From the NCBI GenBank assembly GCA_023055425.1, contig JALGPY010000006.1, forward strand, positions 72,758,127-72,822,126: a DNA stretch of 64,000 nt. The letters are read 5' to 3'. The notes under the pieces are model-generated. The model saw only the letters and a program-made list of their open reading frames with translations, searched no databases and was not told where the DNA came from. The translations under genes were made by a program, and so were the position numbers. Positions 48,966 through 59,833 of this stretch are shown here, one piece after another (the first letter of the stretch is position 1; every line of letters begins with the position of its first letter). This DNA is from Linanthus parryae. Lineage: Eukaryota; Streptophyta; Magnoliopsida; Ericales; Polemoniaceae.

Positions 48966-48970
48966 CACGA

Positions 48971-49561
48971 TTTTTACTCCCCCTATCTTGCAAAATCCAT
49001 CAATCCAAAAGGAGCAAAAAATTCAAAGATCCCACTTGTATGTTTTCCTGCAAAATGATTAGTACTACCATAAAAAAAAAATAGGCATGCCACACTAAAC
49101 GATATGGGAGTAGACAAGTATCCAGAGATTACTAAGCCATAGCTTATAGAAGAAGACAATAAAGCATACTTTACTCCTCCAGATATCAACCTGTTTGACA
49201 CACAAAAGTAAATGAGGTATACAAGCTTGGAATTTTAAACTTTCCGAGTGATGTGATGCACATGGTGAGTCCTACCAGAAGACAAACGTGTGAATGAGGG
49301 AACGTACACGTTGAAATCATTCTACATATGTCATACTGATACGTCTCGAACTGTCACACAAGCACTCCTTAGAGCAGTGACATGATATAAGCTAGCAATT
49401 CTAATTAACATGTAGGCATGCAATGTAAATAATAAAGTAAAGAACTTGTTTAACAAGTAAACAAGTAATCATATGGGGCTCATGAATTTTGAAAGACACA
49501 TACAACAAACAATAATGAAATCTAACAAAAAACTAATAGCTCCCCCTTGCTCGCATCGCGA

Positions 49562-49606
<45 letters not shown>

Positions 49607-50870
49607 AACACATTCAGTTGAGTGTATTTTACTACAATCTAAGCAGCTAAAAAATACATATACGATGTGTCAGGGGAAGCTCTTCACACCTAGTTATATG
49701 AAGGTGGACATGTGGAGTGCGTTCCACATGATCCTTTCGTGACTCAGTACCTCATCCAGTTACTATCATGTCAGTAAATAAGAGGTCTGGAGATTCCAAA
49801 ATTCTCTCTGAGAAAATTGTGTCAAGGAAAATTCTAGATATATGTCCACTGGCACGAAAAATGTAGCACTTTAAAGCTACATTTATAATTCTCTCTTTGA
49901 GTCAGTCTGATTACTTATTGTCTCTATAATCATTCTCCACTAGAATTATAGAAGTGATTTGTAGAGGATTGATGATGATACTTGTACATTACTCTTTGTA
50001 TTTATTTTTGATGATAGAAACTTTAAATAACAACCATGGGACGGATCAGTGAGGACTCACCAGTCAGGCAGAGGGCGTGATTGATTTGTCTTCTCGGATA
50101 TTTGATTTTGAATTAGAGACATGACTCATAACCTTAAGGGATTTAGATTCCTTAGTGTTGTTTCTACAGTTTGATATCTTGAATTGAGCTGACTTATGAT
50201 CTTTAGGCGAGTCTTTTATATGAACAGAGGAGTTCGATTCGACAAAGTTACCTCAATATTTCTTGAAATGTGTAATTAAGCCCTTCTTAAAACTAGGGGT
50301 ATCACAATGGTAAATTCGCAAATGGAGCATGCAATAAGGTAGTTTTAGAAATAGGGGTTCTAATGTGGAAATTAGGGTATACTGAGGTATACAATATGCA
50401 AGTAACCCTTTATTTTAGTTCGGGATACTCTGGTGAAAGTTGTAGAAAACAAGTAAAAAGGTAAAGAACACCTAAATGGTTTAAACAATCGAGTTGTGAA
50501 ACAATTATTGGTCTTAAACAATTGAGATGCTTCAACGTTTCATAATAGTAGAACTTATGCTACTCTCGCTTATGTATATGCCCATTGTACTCGTTTGCTA
50601 AATCGAATAATTATAGTATTGTTTTTCTTCCTAAATATAACGTATTGTTCTTCTTCATAAATTTAACTTTTGATAGTACTTTGATTTCTTCCTGAGGGGA
50701 ACGGTACTTTTGAAAATTGTCACACAAAAAATGTCATGCTCAAGAAAATCAGACTTTGTAATTTTCATAATACAATAATTGATGAAGGGTTCCACGAACT
50801 TATCACAATTAATATTGTTAGCAATACAAATCAAATTCATAGATAAAAGAAAGTATAAGCTGCGTAAAAA
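48971..50870. other. No gene seen; includes a long poly-A run
   Basis: AT-rich DNA downstream of E. It contains an unbroken A run of about 42 bases at 49563-49604. No coding family, TIR or LTR was recognised. It lies just beyond the stop codon of the dioxygenase exon at 50871 and may include its 3' untranslated region (AATAAA-like signals were not resolved). Confidence 0.45.
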
Positions 50871-51134
50871 TTAAGTTTTTGACGCTCTAAATTTATGAAT
50901 ATCAAGGTCTTCCGCATTGAGCTTCTTGAAATTACTAGAAAATTTTGTACGAAGCCATTTTCCCCAATTGACCGTCTCGTACTCGGCTGGATGGCGATCA
51001 TCTACAAGCTCCTTCATGGGCTCGATCATGGCAGCGTGTCCCGGAGTAAAGAAATAGCCGACAGAGTATCTCTCCCTTTGAGTGTTGACTACCACTCTGT
51101 GTTCCACACTCCAATATAGGCCGTTACTCCAAAC
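50871..51134 (-). CDS. 2-oxoglutarate/Fe(II)-dependent dioxygenase, last exon of a second gene
   Basis: A splice acceptor TTGCAG ends at 51135, then an open frame of 87 codons to TAA at 50873-50871. It starts in phase 0 with VWSNGLYWSVEHRVVV and continues NTQRERYSVGYFFTP. The His in VEHRV is the third iron ligand, and Arg-x-Ser in RYS binds 2-oxoglutarate, so this is the C-terminal part of the 2OG-FeII_Oxy domain. The phase fits the donor of exon 2 at 5197 (also phase 0). It lies upstream of that gene on the same strand, however, so it should belong to a neighbouring paralogue whose exons 1-2 are to the right of the window. A TATA box or promoter is not expected here. The frame is intact. Confidence 0.85.
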   Translation of the reverse strand, partial: VWSNGLYWSVEHRVVVNTQRERYSVGYFFTPGHAAMIEPMKELVDDRHPAEYETVNWGKWLRTKFSSNFKKLNAEDLDIHKFRASKT

Positions 51135-51574
51135 CTGCAATCATGTAAAGGGGTACGTCCATATTTCCCCAATGTGAGACCGTAAATATAAAAAGTATAC
51201 ACTAATCGGTGTACAAAACTTCCCACGTCATTATTTTATATTAAAATTTTAACTCTTAACCATTCTAAAATGACGCGTTATTTTAATTTGTGTCTTTTTG
51301 AAATTGTTGTGTCACACCATATGGATTACTATTATATTATATAAAAGTTTACAAAGTTTCTTCTATTAATTTATTTCTCATATCAAGATTTTGATAATTT
51401 TTAAAAAATGATTTTGATGCCGTTTTACTACATAGTTTTTTTTAATTGTGTAGGTTTTAATTCGGAGAAGAGAAGTGTAATTTTGCTTCTTTTCGATTGT
51501 GATACGCATTGTATCGGTGTATATATTTTCATCAAGCCGATTTTGTGTTGTACAATGGGGGTATAACTATCGTA

Positions 51575-52221
51575 AAGAAAGACCCTGGAGGCACCTTAAC
51601 CTAAAAATTTATATTATTTTTTACAAACTCAAGAGAAAATCTTTTGGTATCAAAATAAAAATCAAGTGGATGAAGGAAGGAGTTAGAAACACTAGTTTCT
51701 TCCATAAATCTGTAAAAATAGAGTTGACAGGAACATGATCGAGGGACTGATGGACCAAGATGTGACTTGGATTTCAAACTTCAATGACCACTCCAATCTT
51801 TTTACGGGGCATTTTGAACCATATTTCACAAAGCCTTAAATGTTGATTCCCCTCTCATAGAGGCTTAACCAGGTTGGAATCTTCTATCAGCTAGGCTTGA
51901 TGACCAAAGTCTCGGAATTCTTAATCAACCTTTTGAAAATGAGGAGATAAGCCCCAAGTTTCCTCTAGGACCTTATAAATCTACAAGTTTGATGGCCAAC
52001 CTTGCATTTTCTACAAAGAAATTTGGTAAACAATTTAATCATCGATAGTGGAAGATGTTCACTCCTTCTTAAAGGAGCTAAACTACTCTTTCGTTGCATA
52101 TATCTTGAAAACTTAATCCCCACATTCCCAGCGAATTTCAGTCATATAAGCTTATGCTCATCCTTATATAAAATTATTGTAAAACCCCCGGCTAATCGTC
52201 TTAAGCGAGTCCTTCCTCACA
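51575..52221 (+). pseudogene. LINE (non-LTR retrotransposon) ORF2 fragment
   Basis: IKWMKEGVRNTSFFHKSVK (about 51660-51716) matches the conserved motif just before the reverse transcriptase of plant L1-type LINEs. In another frame, PTFPANFSHISLCSSLYKII and ANRLKRVLP (about 52120-52216) match the first reverse transcriptase blocks. Several stops and shifts break it. It is cut at 52221, where a CACTA terminus starts. It lies in what should be intron 2 of the second dioxygenase gene. Confidence 0.7.
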
Positions 52222-53246
52222 CACTACTAGAAATGAACACAAAATGGCAAAAAGATACTAAAATTCGCGTGGCAAGAGTAAATTTTGCCGTTTATTGTAT
52301 CACAAACGGAGATAATTTCTATTCTCGCTTAAAATTATCTTATACGACAACAAATTAGTGGCCCGCATCTAGTTTGGATCTAACGGCAAGAGTCTTAACA
52401 AAAAAGACTAGATTTTTTATCGCCGTTAATACTGGTATTAAAAACGGCGATAAGAAGTTACTAACGGAGTCATTTGTTATCTTGGTAAGTAATATTTAGG
52501 AGAAACGGCCAGAGTTTTATCACGCCATTAGTCATGTCATATACGACGAGAAATATTTCCATATATGTTCTTTTTTTACACGTGTCACCCTATGCCAAAA
52601 TTGTTTGATTTCTCCGCCAAATTTTGGGGCGAAAATTCGCTTACCCCACGCAGAGAAAGATATGGACCTAGCGAGAGGGAAAGACGAGGGTTCGACGAGG
52701 GTTCGAAGGCGATTTGGTGGTTGAGGCGACTTGGGTGGTTTAGGCGAAGTGTCCCCGGTGCTATCTTGTCTTCGCGACGTTTCCCGCCGTATGAGTGCTC
52801 CTTCTCTTCTTCTTTTGGTTGTTCTTCTCTAGGGTTAATATATTTGGTTGCATGTCGTCTTTGCCAATTTTATTTGATTGTTCAATTTGTTCAATTTCTT
52901 CTGGTTGAATGTAGAATAAAACCTTCTGGTTGTATGATTTCATATTGCCATGGTCTGTTTGGATGATACTAGATTATATGCTAATTTGTTCAAAAAAAAA
53001 GTTTGGTTTGTTTGTTAAAGGTTATCACATACACACTGTAACTCTAGTTAATTTGCTTTTTTAGGAATACATTTTGCCGGGGGTGGGTTTATTCGAGTCT
53101 GTTCTCAAGTTTTGTGCTGACGTTCATTTTAGTAATACTTAACATGTGTATGTGATTAATTAAGTTCATTTATTAATGCTTCTAATATGTGCTTGTAGAA
53201 CTAATGTATGAATTTGTCTTCACATTTGATTTTAGTTGAGTTCTCG

Positions 53247-53870
53247 ATGGATAAGAGTTGGATAAATATTACCCCAAGGTGTGATTCGACTTTTGTTGAT
53301 GGTTGTGACAAGTTCTTAGACTTTGCGTACATGGGCATGAATTTGCCCTTGTAAAAAATGTCTTAACCGATTTTACGCAACCAGAAGTGTAGTTAGAGGT
53401 CATATAATATGTAATGGATTCTAGCCTAATTATTTGCAATGGATTTATCATGGGGAACCATCTGAACTAGTTGAATATGAGTTGGGTAGCGAAGAAACAA
53501 TTGGGGGAGATCACATGATTCGTATGGTACGTGAAGCATTTGGAGCTCAGCCTGATCAAGATTTTATGAGTTCTAATGAGACATCGGTTAACGAAGAAAC
53601 TATGAAAATCATTAAAATACTGGAACAAGCGGAGAGTGAGATGTATCCAGGATGTAAGAAGTTTACCGCATTGTCGTTCGTAATTACAATGCTGCACATT
53701 CAAGTCTTTTATAACCTGCCAAATGTATGCTTCGATGATTTGATTCAACTATTCAAAAAGGCTCTCCCTAAGGAGGATAAGTTACCCAATTCAAACTATG
53801 AACCAAAGAAGTTGAAGGAATCCTTAGGGTTTACCTACATACTCTTGACTTGTACTCATGTACTCTTGTA
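53247..53870 (+). pseudogene. TNP2-like CACTA transposase, N-terminal part, broken
   Basis: Starts MDKSWINITPRCDSTFVDG and CDKFLDFAY, the transposase-associated domain of plant TNP2 proteins. A frameshift near 53337 is followed by its zinc-binding CPCKKCLNRF, then an in-frame TAG in GF*PNYLQW and IYHGE. The last frame (53434-53871) includes EMYPGCKKFTALSF and LPNSNYEPKKLKESLG, which align with the region before the catalytic domain. The catalytic domain itself is absent. TNP2 would cut the element ends; this copy cannot. Confidence 0.78.
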
Positions 53871-54018
53871 AGTATATATGTATAGGTTTGTTAATGATCT
53901 TTAGCTATTTCTCTGCCACAAGATGCCTTTTTAAAAATTTTAGAAATATTGCAGTCTAAAAAGCCGGTAACGTCGTAGGATGCTGCTCGTTCTGAGCTGG
54001 TTGTGTAGATAACATATG

Positions 54019-54070
54019 TATATATGTATATGTGTATATATGTGTATATATATACATATATATATATAGG
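54019..54070. repeat. AT/GT microsatellite
   Basis: Alternating TATATG/TGTATA units over about 50 bp. Confidence 0.85.
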
Positions 54071-54301
54071 TAAGCTTTCTTATTCTGTGTTTTGGTAATA
54101 AAATTTTGTGTGTTAGTTGCTCAATTTTAATGAAGTGGCTAATTTGCTATGTGATGGGCGATAAAATAGTTAGTATTCATATTTGCTTATGTTTAGTTTT
54201 AGCCCTCATGGTTTAATATTGAGCTTCCCTTCGCACGATCCATTTGTTAGCTTGTCTTCTTTCTGTAATTTTTTGAGGGTTTCGATTAAGTGGCTAGATT
54301 T

Positions 54302-54496
54302 TTACAAGGCAACAGTTGAATAAGTAACATTCGAACACCCATTAAGTCGCCTTTCAACAACGAAAACATGGCACTGCATAATTGTTTTGTCGGTGGTAAC
54401 TTGTAGACCCCTGGAGTGGTGGTGGCCAATGACACCATATTCGGTGCCTAAGAAATAGATGGAGGGTTTCTCGGGGGTAAATGTTACATCACCACC
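54302..54496 (-). other. Exon-like open frame of unknown origin
   Basis: On the minus strand a TATAG acceptor-like site at about 54497 is followed by about 64 codons without a stop, to TAA at 54304-54302. It includes TFTPEKPSIYFLGTEYGVIG and HHHSRGLQVTT. The codon-like sequence has no family I recognise. It could be captured gene sequence within the CACTA element or chance. Confidence 0.25.
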
Positions 54497-54806
54497 TATA
54501 TCTCCCTTGGTTTAGCTTCAAATTCCCACTTGCTTGTATATTCCTCTATATTCTTGTGGAACTTGGAGAACCATGGATTTGACGTGGACATATGTGAAGA
54601 AAAAAATGTTGAATGCTAAAAAATCTCAAAAATATGGAACAATTGCACAACCTCCAAAAAAATCCAGAAATGGTTATACATGCCCACAACTACATCTCTT
54701 AAAAATGTTTTTTTGTTCAAAGCTTTGAAGGTACATGAGTTTTTTTATTAGGTACGAGAATGACTAGTTCCATGACAAACTGTGAATTGTAGTATTTGGG
54801 ATTGGG

Positions 54807-55913
54807 CTAGCGAGTGCGCGATGCTGCCGGCGCTGGTTCCAGAGTAGAGACTTCGTTGGGAGCGACGACGGGGTTGGGCGCATGGGCATGTGCTGGTGGA
54901 GGTGGTGGTATAACATATGGTGCAGCTGCTTGCGCAGAGAGAGGCTCATGTGCGAGTGAAGGTGCAGCCGTTGTAGGAAGCAGAGGTGCATACATGGGCG
55001 AAGGTGTTTGATCCATGTGAGAAACATGCTCAATGTCAGGGGCAACTGTAGTAACCAAATCAGTCAAGGTATGTGTTTCAACATTTGTAGCACATTGGGT
55101 AGGTGGGGAATTGGAAAATGGAAAGATATGAGGAACGAAACGAACACGGCGAGAGATATATATGCGATCAGTGGATGGGTCAGGACACTTGTAGGCTGAT
55201 TGGGTGACAGAATAACCTAAGAAGATGCATAGAATCGAAAAAGGTTCGAGTTTGCTTGTGGTGTATGTTCGAAGCCAGGGGAAGCACTGGCATCCAAAAG
55301 GTTGAAGGGAGTTATAGTTCGGGAGAACTTGAAAGAGTTTGAAGTATGGAGAGTCATTGCAAAAGGAGTGGCCATGATTGTTTAGGTAGACTGCAGTTTG
55401 GAAGGCATGTGACCGATAGCTCAGTGGGAGCAATGTGGTATGAAGGGGAGAGAGACCAGTCTCAACAATGTGGCGATGTCTGCGCTCGGCTGAGCCATTG
55501 TGTTCGGGGGTATGAGGAGGGGTGAGATGTGTGATGTCGTGGAGGTTAAGTTGGGGTAGGATTTTAACAAATTCACCATCATTGTTAAAGAAGAGAGTGA
55601 CAATTGATTGGGAAAATTGCTTCTCTACAAGACGTGTGAATTGTGAGAAAATTGAATCAACGTCGAATTTTATCTTGAGGGGGTAGAGCCAAACATACTT
55701 GGTGAAGTGATCAACAAAGGCTACATAGTATAGATAGCCATTACGAGAAATTTGTTTGGTACTCCAGACATCGCTGTAAATCAACTCAAGTGGGCGAGAG
55801 CTTGTAAGAGAGTTTTTTTGAGAAGGGAAGCTTGTAACTTTATTGCTATGACATGAAGCACAATATAATTTCTTAAGACTAGACGGAGACAAGGAAAGAT
55901 TGCACTTCTGCAT
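54807..55913 (-). CDS. Copia integrase region of H2, open 368-codon frame
   Basis: Starts MQKCNLSLSPSSLKKLYC, the end of the His/Cys finger, then YCASCHSNK and the integrase core with D,D,E residues (SDVW; NNDGEF; HNGSAERRH). The C-terminal SKLEPFSILCIFLGYS and ISRRVRFVPH parts follow, then a Pro/Ala-rich tail ending at a stop where a reverse transcriptase should begin. As a fragment of a larger polyprotein it is not a functional gene by itself, but its intact frame shows that it is young. Confidence 0.72.
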   Translation of the reverse strand: MQKCNLSLSPSSLKKLYCASCHSNKVTSFPSQKNSLTSSRPLELIYSDVWSTKQISRNGYLYYVAFVDHFTKYVWLYPLKIKFDVDSIFSQFTRLVEKQFSQSIVTLFFNNDGEFVKILPQLNLHDITHLTPPHTPEHNGSAERRHRHIVETGLSPLHTTLLPLSYRSHAFQTAVYLNNHGHSFCNDSPYFKLFQVLPNYNSLQPFGCQCFPWLRTYTTSKLEPFSILCIFLGYSVTQSAYKCPDPSTDRIYISRRVRFVPHIFPFSNSPPTQCATNVETHTLTDLVTTVAPDIEHVSHMDQTPSPMYAPLLPTTAAPSLAHEPLSAQAAAPYVIPPPPPAHAHAPNPVVAPNEVSTLEPAPAASRTR

Positions 55914-56118
55914 AATAAGCCCTAACGTTTTATTACACGGATGACCAAATATGTAATGAAGACTGTGAATGTCTGGGACAGTGGTTGTATTGATGAGAGG
56001 AGGGTTGATGCGAGGTGCGTAGTGGACGCCATCTCGATTTTCACCGTGTAGAAGAGTGGTTCCAGTTGAGCGATCCTTCTAAACAAAATGAGAGAAAAAG
56101 AATTCAACCGAAGCATGA

Positions 56119-56520
56119 TTAGACTTGCAAAGCTGGGAGACAGACAAGTTTGCGATGTAGTTTAGGGACACACAGGACATTGGACTGATGGAGAGGTTTA
56201 GCAGAGGAGGAGAATTTAGTGCTACCAATCTGAGAGATAGACAGACTCTTACCGTTGCCAATATGGATCGCCTCAAACATCGTAAGCTGCAAGATCTTGA
56301 AGACAATCTGTGCTAGGGGTAACATGATGAGATGCACCACTGTCAAACATCCATGCATCTGAAGATTCTGAGGCTTGGCTGACTGTGGTGTTGACCATAT
56401 GTGTGTTGCTCGCAACTGAGAGGTTGTGGTCGCGTAAGAAGCGAGTAAGTTTGCGACATTCGCGAACAACATGCCCCGCGAAGTTGCAGAAGAGATAGCG
56501 CTGCTCAGGACGACCGTGCT
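56119..56520 (-). pseudogene. Gag/protease remnant of H2
   Basis: Same sequence as 1071-1472 in H1: the decayed zinc-knuckle region and protease start, cut at 56520 by element L. Confidence 0.65.
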
Positions 56521-59500
56521 TGTAATACCCCGTTTTAATTTAGGGGTGATTATTGGCTTTTATGAAGTGTAGATGTTAAATATACACTAAACGGGGATGT
56601 GGTTGTAGTTTGAGATAATATAAACTAGTTAACAAAGGGGGGTTGTAGTTGTATTTTGAAGAAAGCCTATAACCTAGTTGGTAAATAGGTAATAGTGGAT
56701 TAAATATTAATGAAAAAAGAATAAAAAATTGTTTTCTCTACCCATTTTTCGGCACTTCTCCCGTCCCCCAACACTTACTCATTCCCCAACAAAATTCTTT
56801 TTTTTTATTCTCTCTCTCTCTCTCCTCCCCCAACCCCTATTTCTTCTTCTCTTCTCTCGGCAACACCCCACCCCCGACACCACCAACTCCATCGCCACCC
56901 TCACCTCCCTCTCCACTCTTCCTCCTCCCTCTGCCTCTCTTTCCCTCTGATGGCCAGCAAGCACAGCAGCAGCAGCGGCTCCGACGAGCGCCACCACCCC
57001 ACTACCGGCACCAACTCCACCACCACAGCCACCACACCACCTCGTCCTCCTCAATCTCTCCCTCTCTCTCTCTGCTACCTTCTGCCCAAAACAGAGCAAC
57101 AACAACACCAGCAGCAGCTGGTGGCAGCGGCCGAACCCACCACCACAGCTGCTGCCATTCCCGACGGCAACCACCGGCAAAAACCACCATCAACGCCACC
57201 ACCATTACAGTCACCACCTCCTCCACCATCTCTCCGTCTCACTCCCTCTCTTCCTCTGTTTCTGCCGACGAAAAGAGAGCAACCCCCAGCAGCGGCGTTG
57301 TGCCGCTGCCTTCCCCGACGGCAGCACCAACGGGACCACCACCACACCAATCTCTATCTCTATCCCTTATTTGACCCCCAAGACTTATTCCCCTCTCTGT
57401 TTCGACCATAATAGAGGCAAGAACAGCAGCTAAAACCCACTGCAAAGAAGACCCAGAACCGCCGCCGACCGCCGGCGGCCATTAACGCCGGCGAGAACCT
57501 CGAACGAGCCATCCGACGCTACCCAGCCCCTCAAACCAATTCCAAACGATTCCCTGAGGCCCGAGGAAGCTTTATCCGGTGCCAATCGAAGCAGAGGACG
57601 CTAGAATCGTCGGATTCGACCATCACAGCCGGCCACCATCGACGGCGAACCCAACCGGACCCAAATCTCGACCGTTTTTCGAAATTTTTGGTATGGGTAA
57701 CTCCTAAATCCTCCCCTAGTTCGTTTTTGATAATCAAAACACAATTTTAATAGCTAAATTTGGATTCGGATCATTGAAGTGAAGGTAGTGTACATGTGTT
57801 CATGTTGGGGGGTAATTATTGCATTTTCAGAAAAGTTGGGGGTTCATGTGTAGCATGTTGAAACTGATTTTGTTAGTAGGAGGTCATTGCATGTCATTTA
57901 TGGAAAGTTGGGGTATCTAGTTGTTGATTACTTAAACTGCATATAAAATATAAAATTAAATTTGCAATTTTGATTTAGAATTAATTTCTAATATTTCTAG
58001 TTATTGTTTTAATAATATAAAAGATGTTTTTACTATTAAAATTATGTATGCATTATTTAATTTGGGATATTGTTGTTTTATTGAAAAAAATAAGCAAGAT
58101 AAAATATATAGTTCTTTAATCGTATAAAATTTAGTGTGATTAAATAAATATTTCAAGTATTTATGGATTAGTTTTTTTTGAGTAGAATATGTTATTTTCT
58201 TAATATTGATAAAATAACATAAGTTAGAAAGTTAAAAGGAAAATAACTTTTAAGAAAATTTCCTCCATTCATAAATAGTTGAAGTTTGATTATTATTTGT
58301 AGATATTATAAAATAGTTTCTCCAAAATAAAGTTATAATTTATGTGTGACTAAACACTTATTTTATGTGAATAAACATTTTGTGAGTTTTATTTATGAAA
58401 TTTAATCCTTTAATAGAATATACATTTTATAATAATTGATTAGCAATAATTAAATAAGTTTGAATTAAATTTTGTAGTAACTTACAAATAAATGTGTTGT
58501 AAAATAGATTATTATTTTCTAAATATGAGAGTGTATAAAGTTAATATGCGATATCTTACTTAACAATTTTAAGAGTTAGTATTTATATAAGTAATGATTT
58601 TATGAAGAAAAATACAATTGTTTGCGTCATCGTTTTATTATATAAATATTACATGCTAATAATTAATGGGATAATTGGGGGGTAATTTCAAATGAGACTT
58701 ATAGAGATTTTGCATAGCTTGCACACTTTGGACTTGAAATTGATTTAGGAATTATAAATTGTAGGTGACGAGTTGGTAGACGAGGGCTACGTGTACTCGT
58801 AGGAGCTTTATCGTGATAATTGTCGTGCTACTTGAGGTAAGTAAACGTGCCTAACCTAGTGTGCCGTCCTCCTTTCGTGTCCAAATATTTTTATAATTTT
58901 ATGTCTCAAAATGTGACTTGTGATATACGTGTTCGACTTGAGATTTCAAATACTTGTCTAAATGATTCTTTTGGAAACTATCACTTGAAATTAATAATGC
59001 GTAATAACGTAAAGTGGAAACAGTTGTGCGGTGGAACCATATTTGGATACTTTTATATTGTGATATTTTGCTCGGTTGCAATTAGCCCCGAGCTGCTCCA
59101 TGTACTCACCTCTCTGGCCGCAAGAAGTCTTAGGGGGGTGCCGGCACTTAAGGTCTTGGATGCATGGGATATGGTTGGTTACTTATGAGATACTGTGATG
59201 GATTATTGCGATGGATTGGTTCGTTCCCCGCTACAACTAATTAATAAATATGGATTTTCATGAGAAAATGAAAGGAATTACATACTTGAGATTTTCCCAT
59301 AATTGGGACAGAATTATGAGATTATCCCTAATCGGGACAGTATGGTGGTTTGGAAATATTTCATGGGAATCATAAATGGTAATATTTTGAGAATATTGGA
59401 AAATTTATATCATCTCACACTTGGTCATTTGCGCTACTAAATATGATTCCTTGTTATTATTCGTGTTCTTTAAAGAAAAACTTGTCTCTTTCCTGTTTAC

Positions 59501-59819
59501 ACGTTGGGGTGTTTACTTATTCAGCATTTCTTGCTGACTTTGGAAAAACTGCGGTCTTGTTTCTTTTCCCCGCAGGTCTAAGAGCTGGGATTATGGAGTA
59601 GCGGGATTCGAGACTCATCTAGTAATTGATATCACTTTTAATAAAGCGCACTCTTAGTATAATATCATCTTGTGTAACAGTATATTGTAAACAAATTAAG
59701 AGTTGTAATATATAAATATCGGATGTGTTGTTCTTGATTTCCGCCGCTTCATTTTTGAGTAGCACCCTCCTAGGCTCTCCGGTCCGGAACGGAAAGCTCG
59801 GGGAACGAGGGGTGTTACA
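56521..59819 (+). repeat. 5' LTR of element L (3,299 bp)
   Basis: TGTAATACCCC...GGTGTTACA. Segment 56812-57680 is C-rich with CT and CCACC repeats and gives long Pro/Ser/Thr/Gln-rich frames that are composition artefacts. The next 1.2 kb is strongly AT-rich. K (24248-27070) is an older relative. Confidence 0.88.
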
Positions 59820-59821
59820 GG

Positions 59822-59833
59822 TGGTATCAGAGC
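59822..59833 (+). other. Primer-binding site of L
   Basis: TGGTATCAGAGC, complementary to initiator tRNA-Met, two bases after the LTR. Confidence 0.88.

Larger units (their letters stand above)
52222..54300 (+). mobile_element. CACTA (En/Spm) transposon, left part
   Basis: CACTACTAGAAAT at 52222 is the typical CACTA terminus, preceded by ACA as possible 3-bp target copy. Subterminal DNA (52260-52560) repeats AACGGCGATAA / AACGGCAAGAG-like units, as CACTA elements do. A TNP2-type transposase N-terminus follows. The right terminus (expected CTAGTAGTG) was not found, so the element is truncated and its right limit is approximate. Confidence 0.75.
54780..56520 (-). mobile_element. Copia element H2 (second copy of H1), interrupted by element L
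   Basis: About 99.5% identical to 1-1472 over 55049-56520. The left end near 54780 lies shortly after the end of the integrase C-terminal region, so reverse transcriptase is missing. The right end is cut at 56520 by the LARD-like element L, after GACCGTGCT; in H1 the same sequence runs on as GACCATGCTGAGTCGCG. Confidence 0.85.

Noticed and set aside
49473..49742. Frame with a poly-Lys run
   Set aside because: Translation of the poly-A run at 49563-49604.
5197..51134. Joining exon 3 at 50871-51134 to exons 1-2 at 5197-6362 as one gene
   Set aside because: On the minus strand exon 3 would precede exon 1. Phases match only because they are paralogous; two tandem genes explain the order better.
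56729..57450. Long Pro/Ser/Thr/Gln-rich and Gly/Val-rich frames on both strands (up to 153 codons)
   Set aside because: They lie in the C-rich, CT- and CCACC-repeat part of the LTR of element L. All frames on both strands stay open because of base composition; no conserved motif is present.
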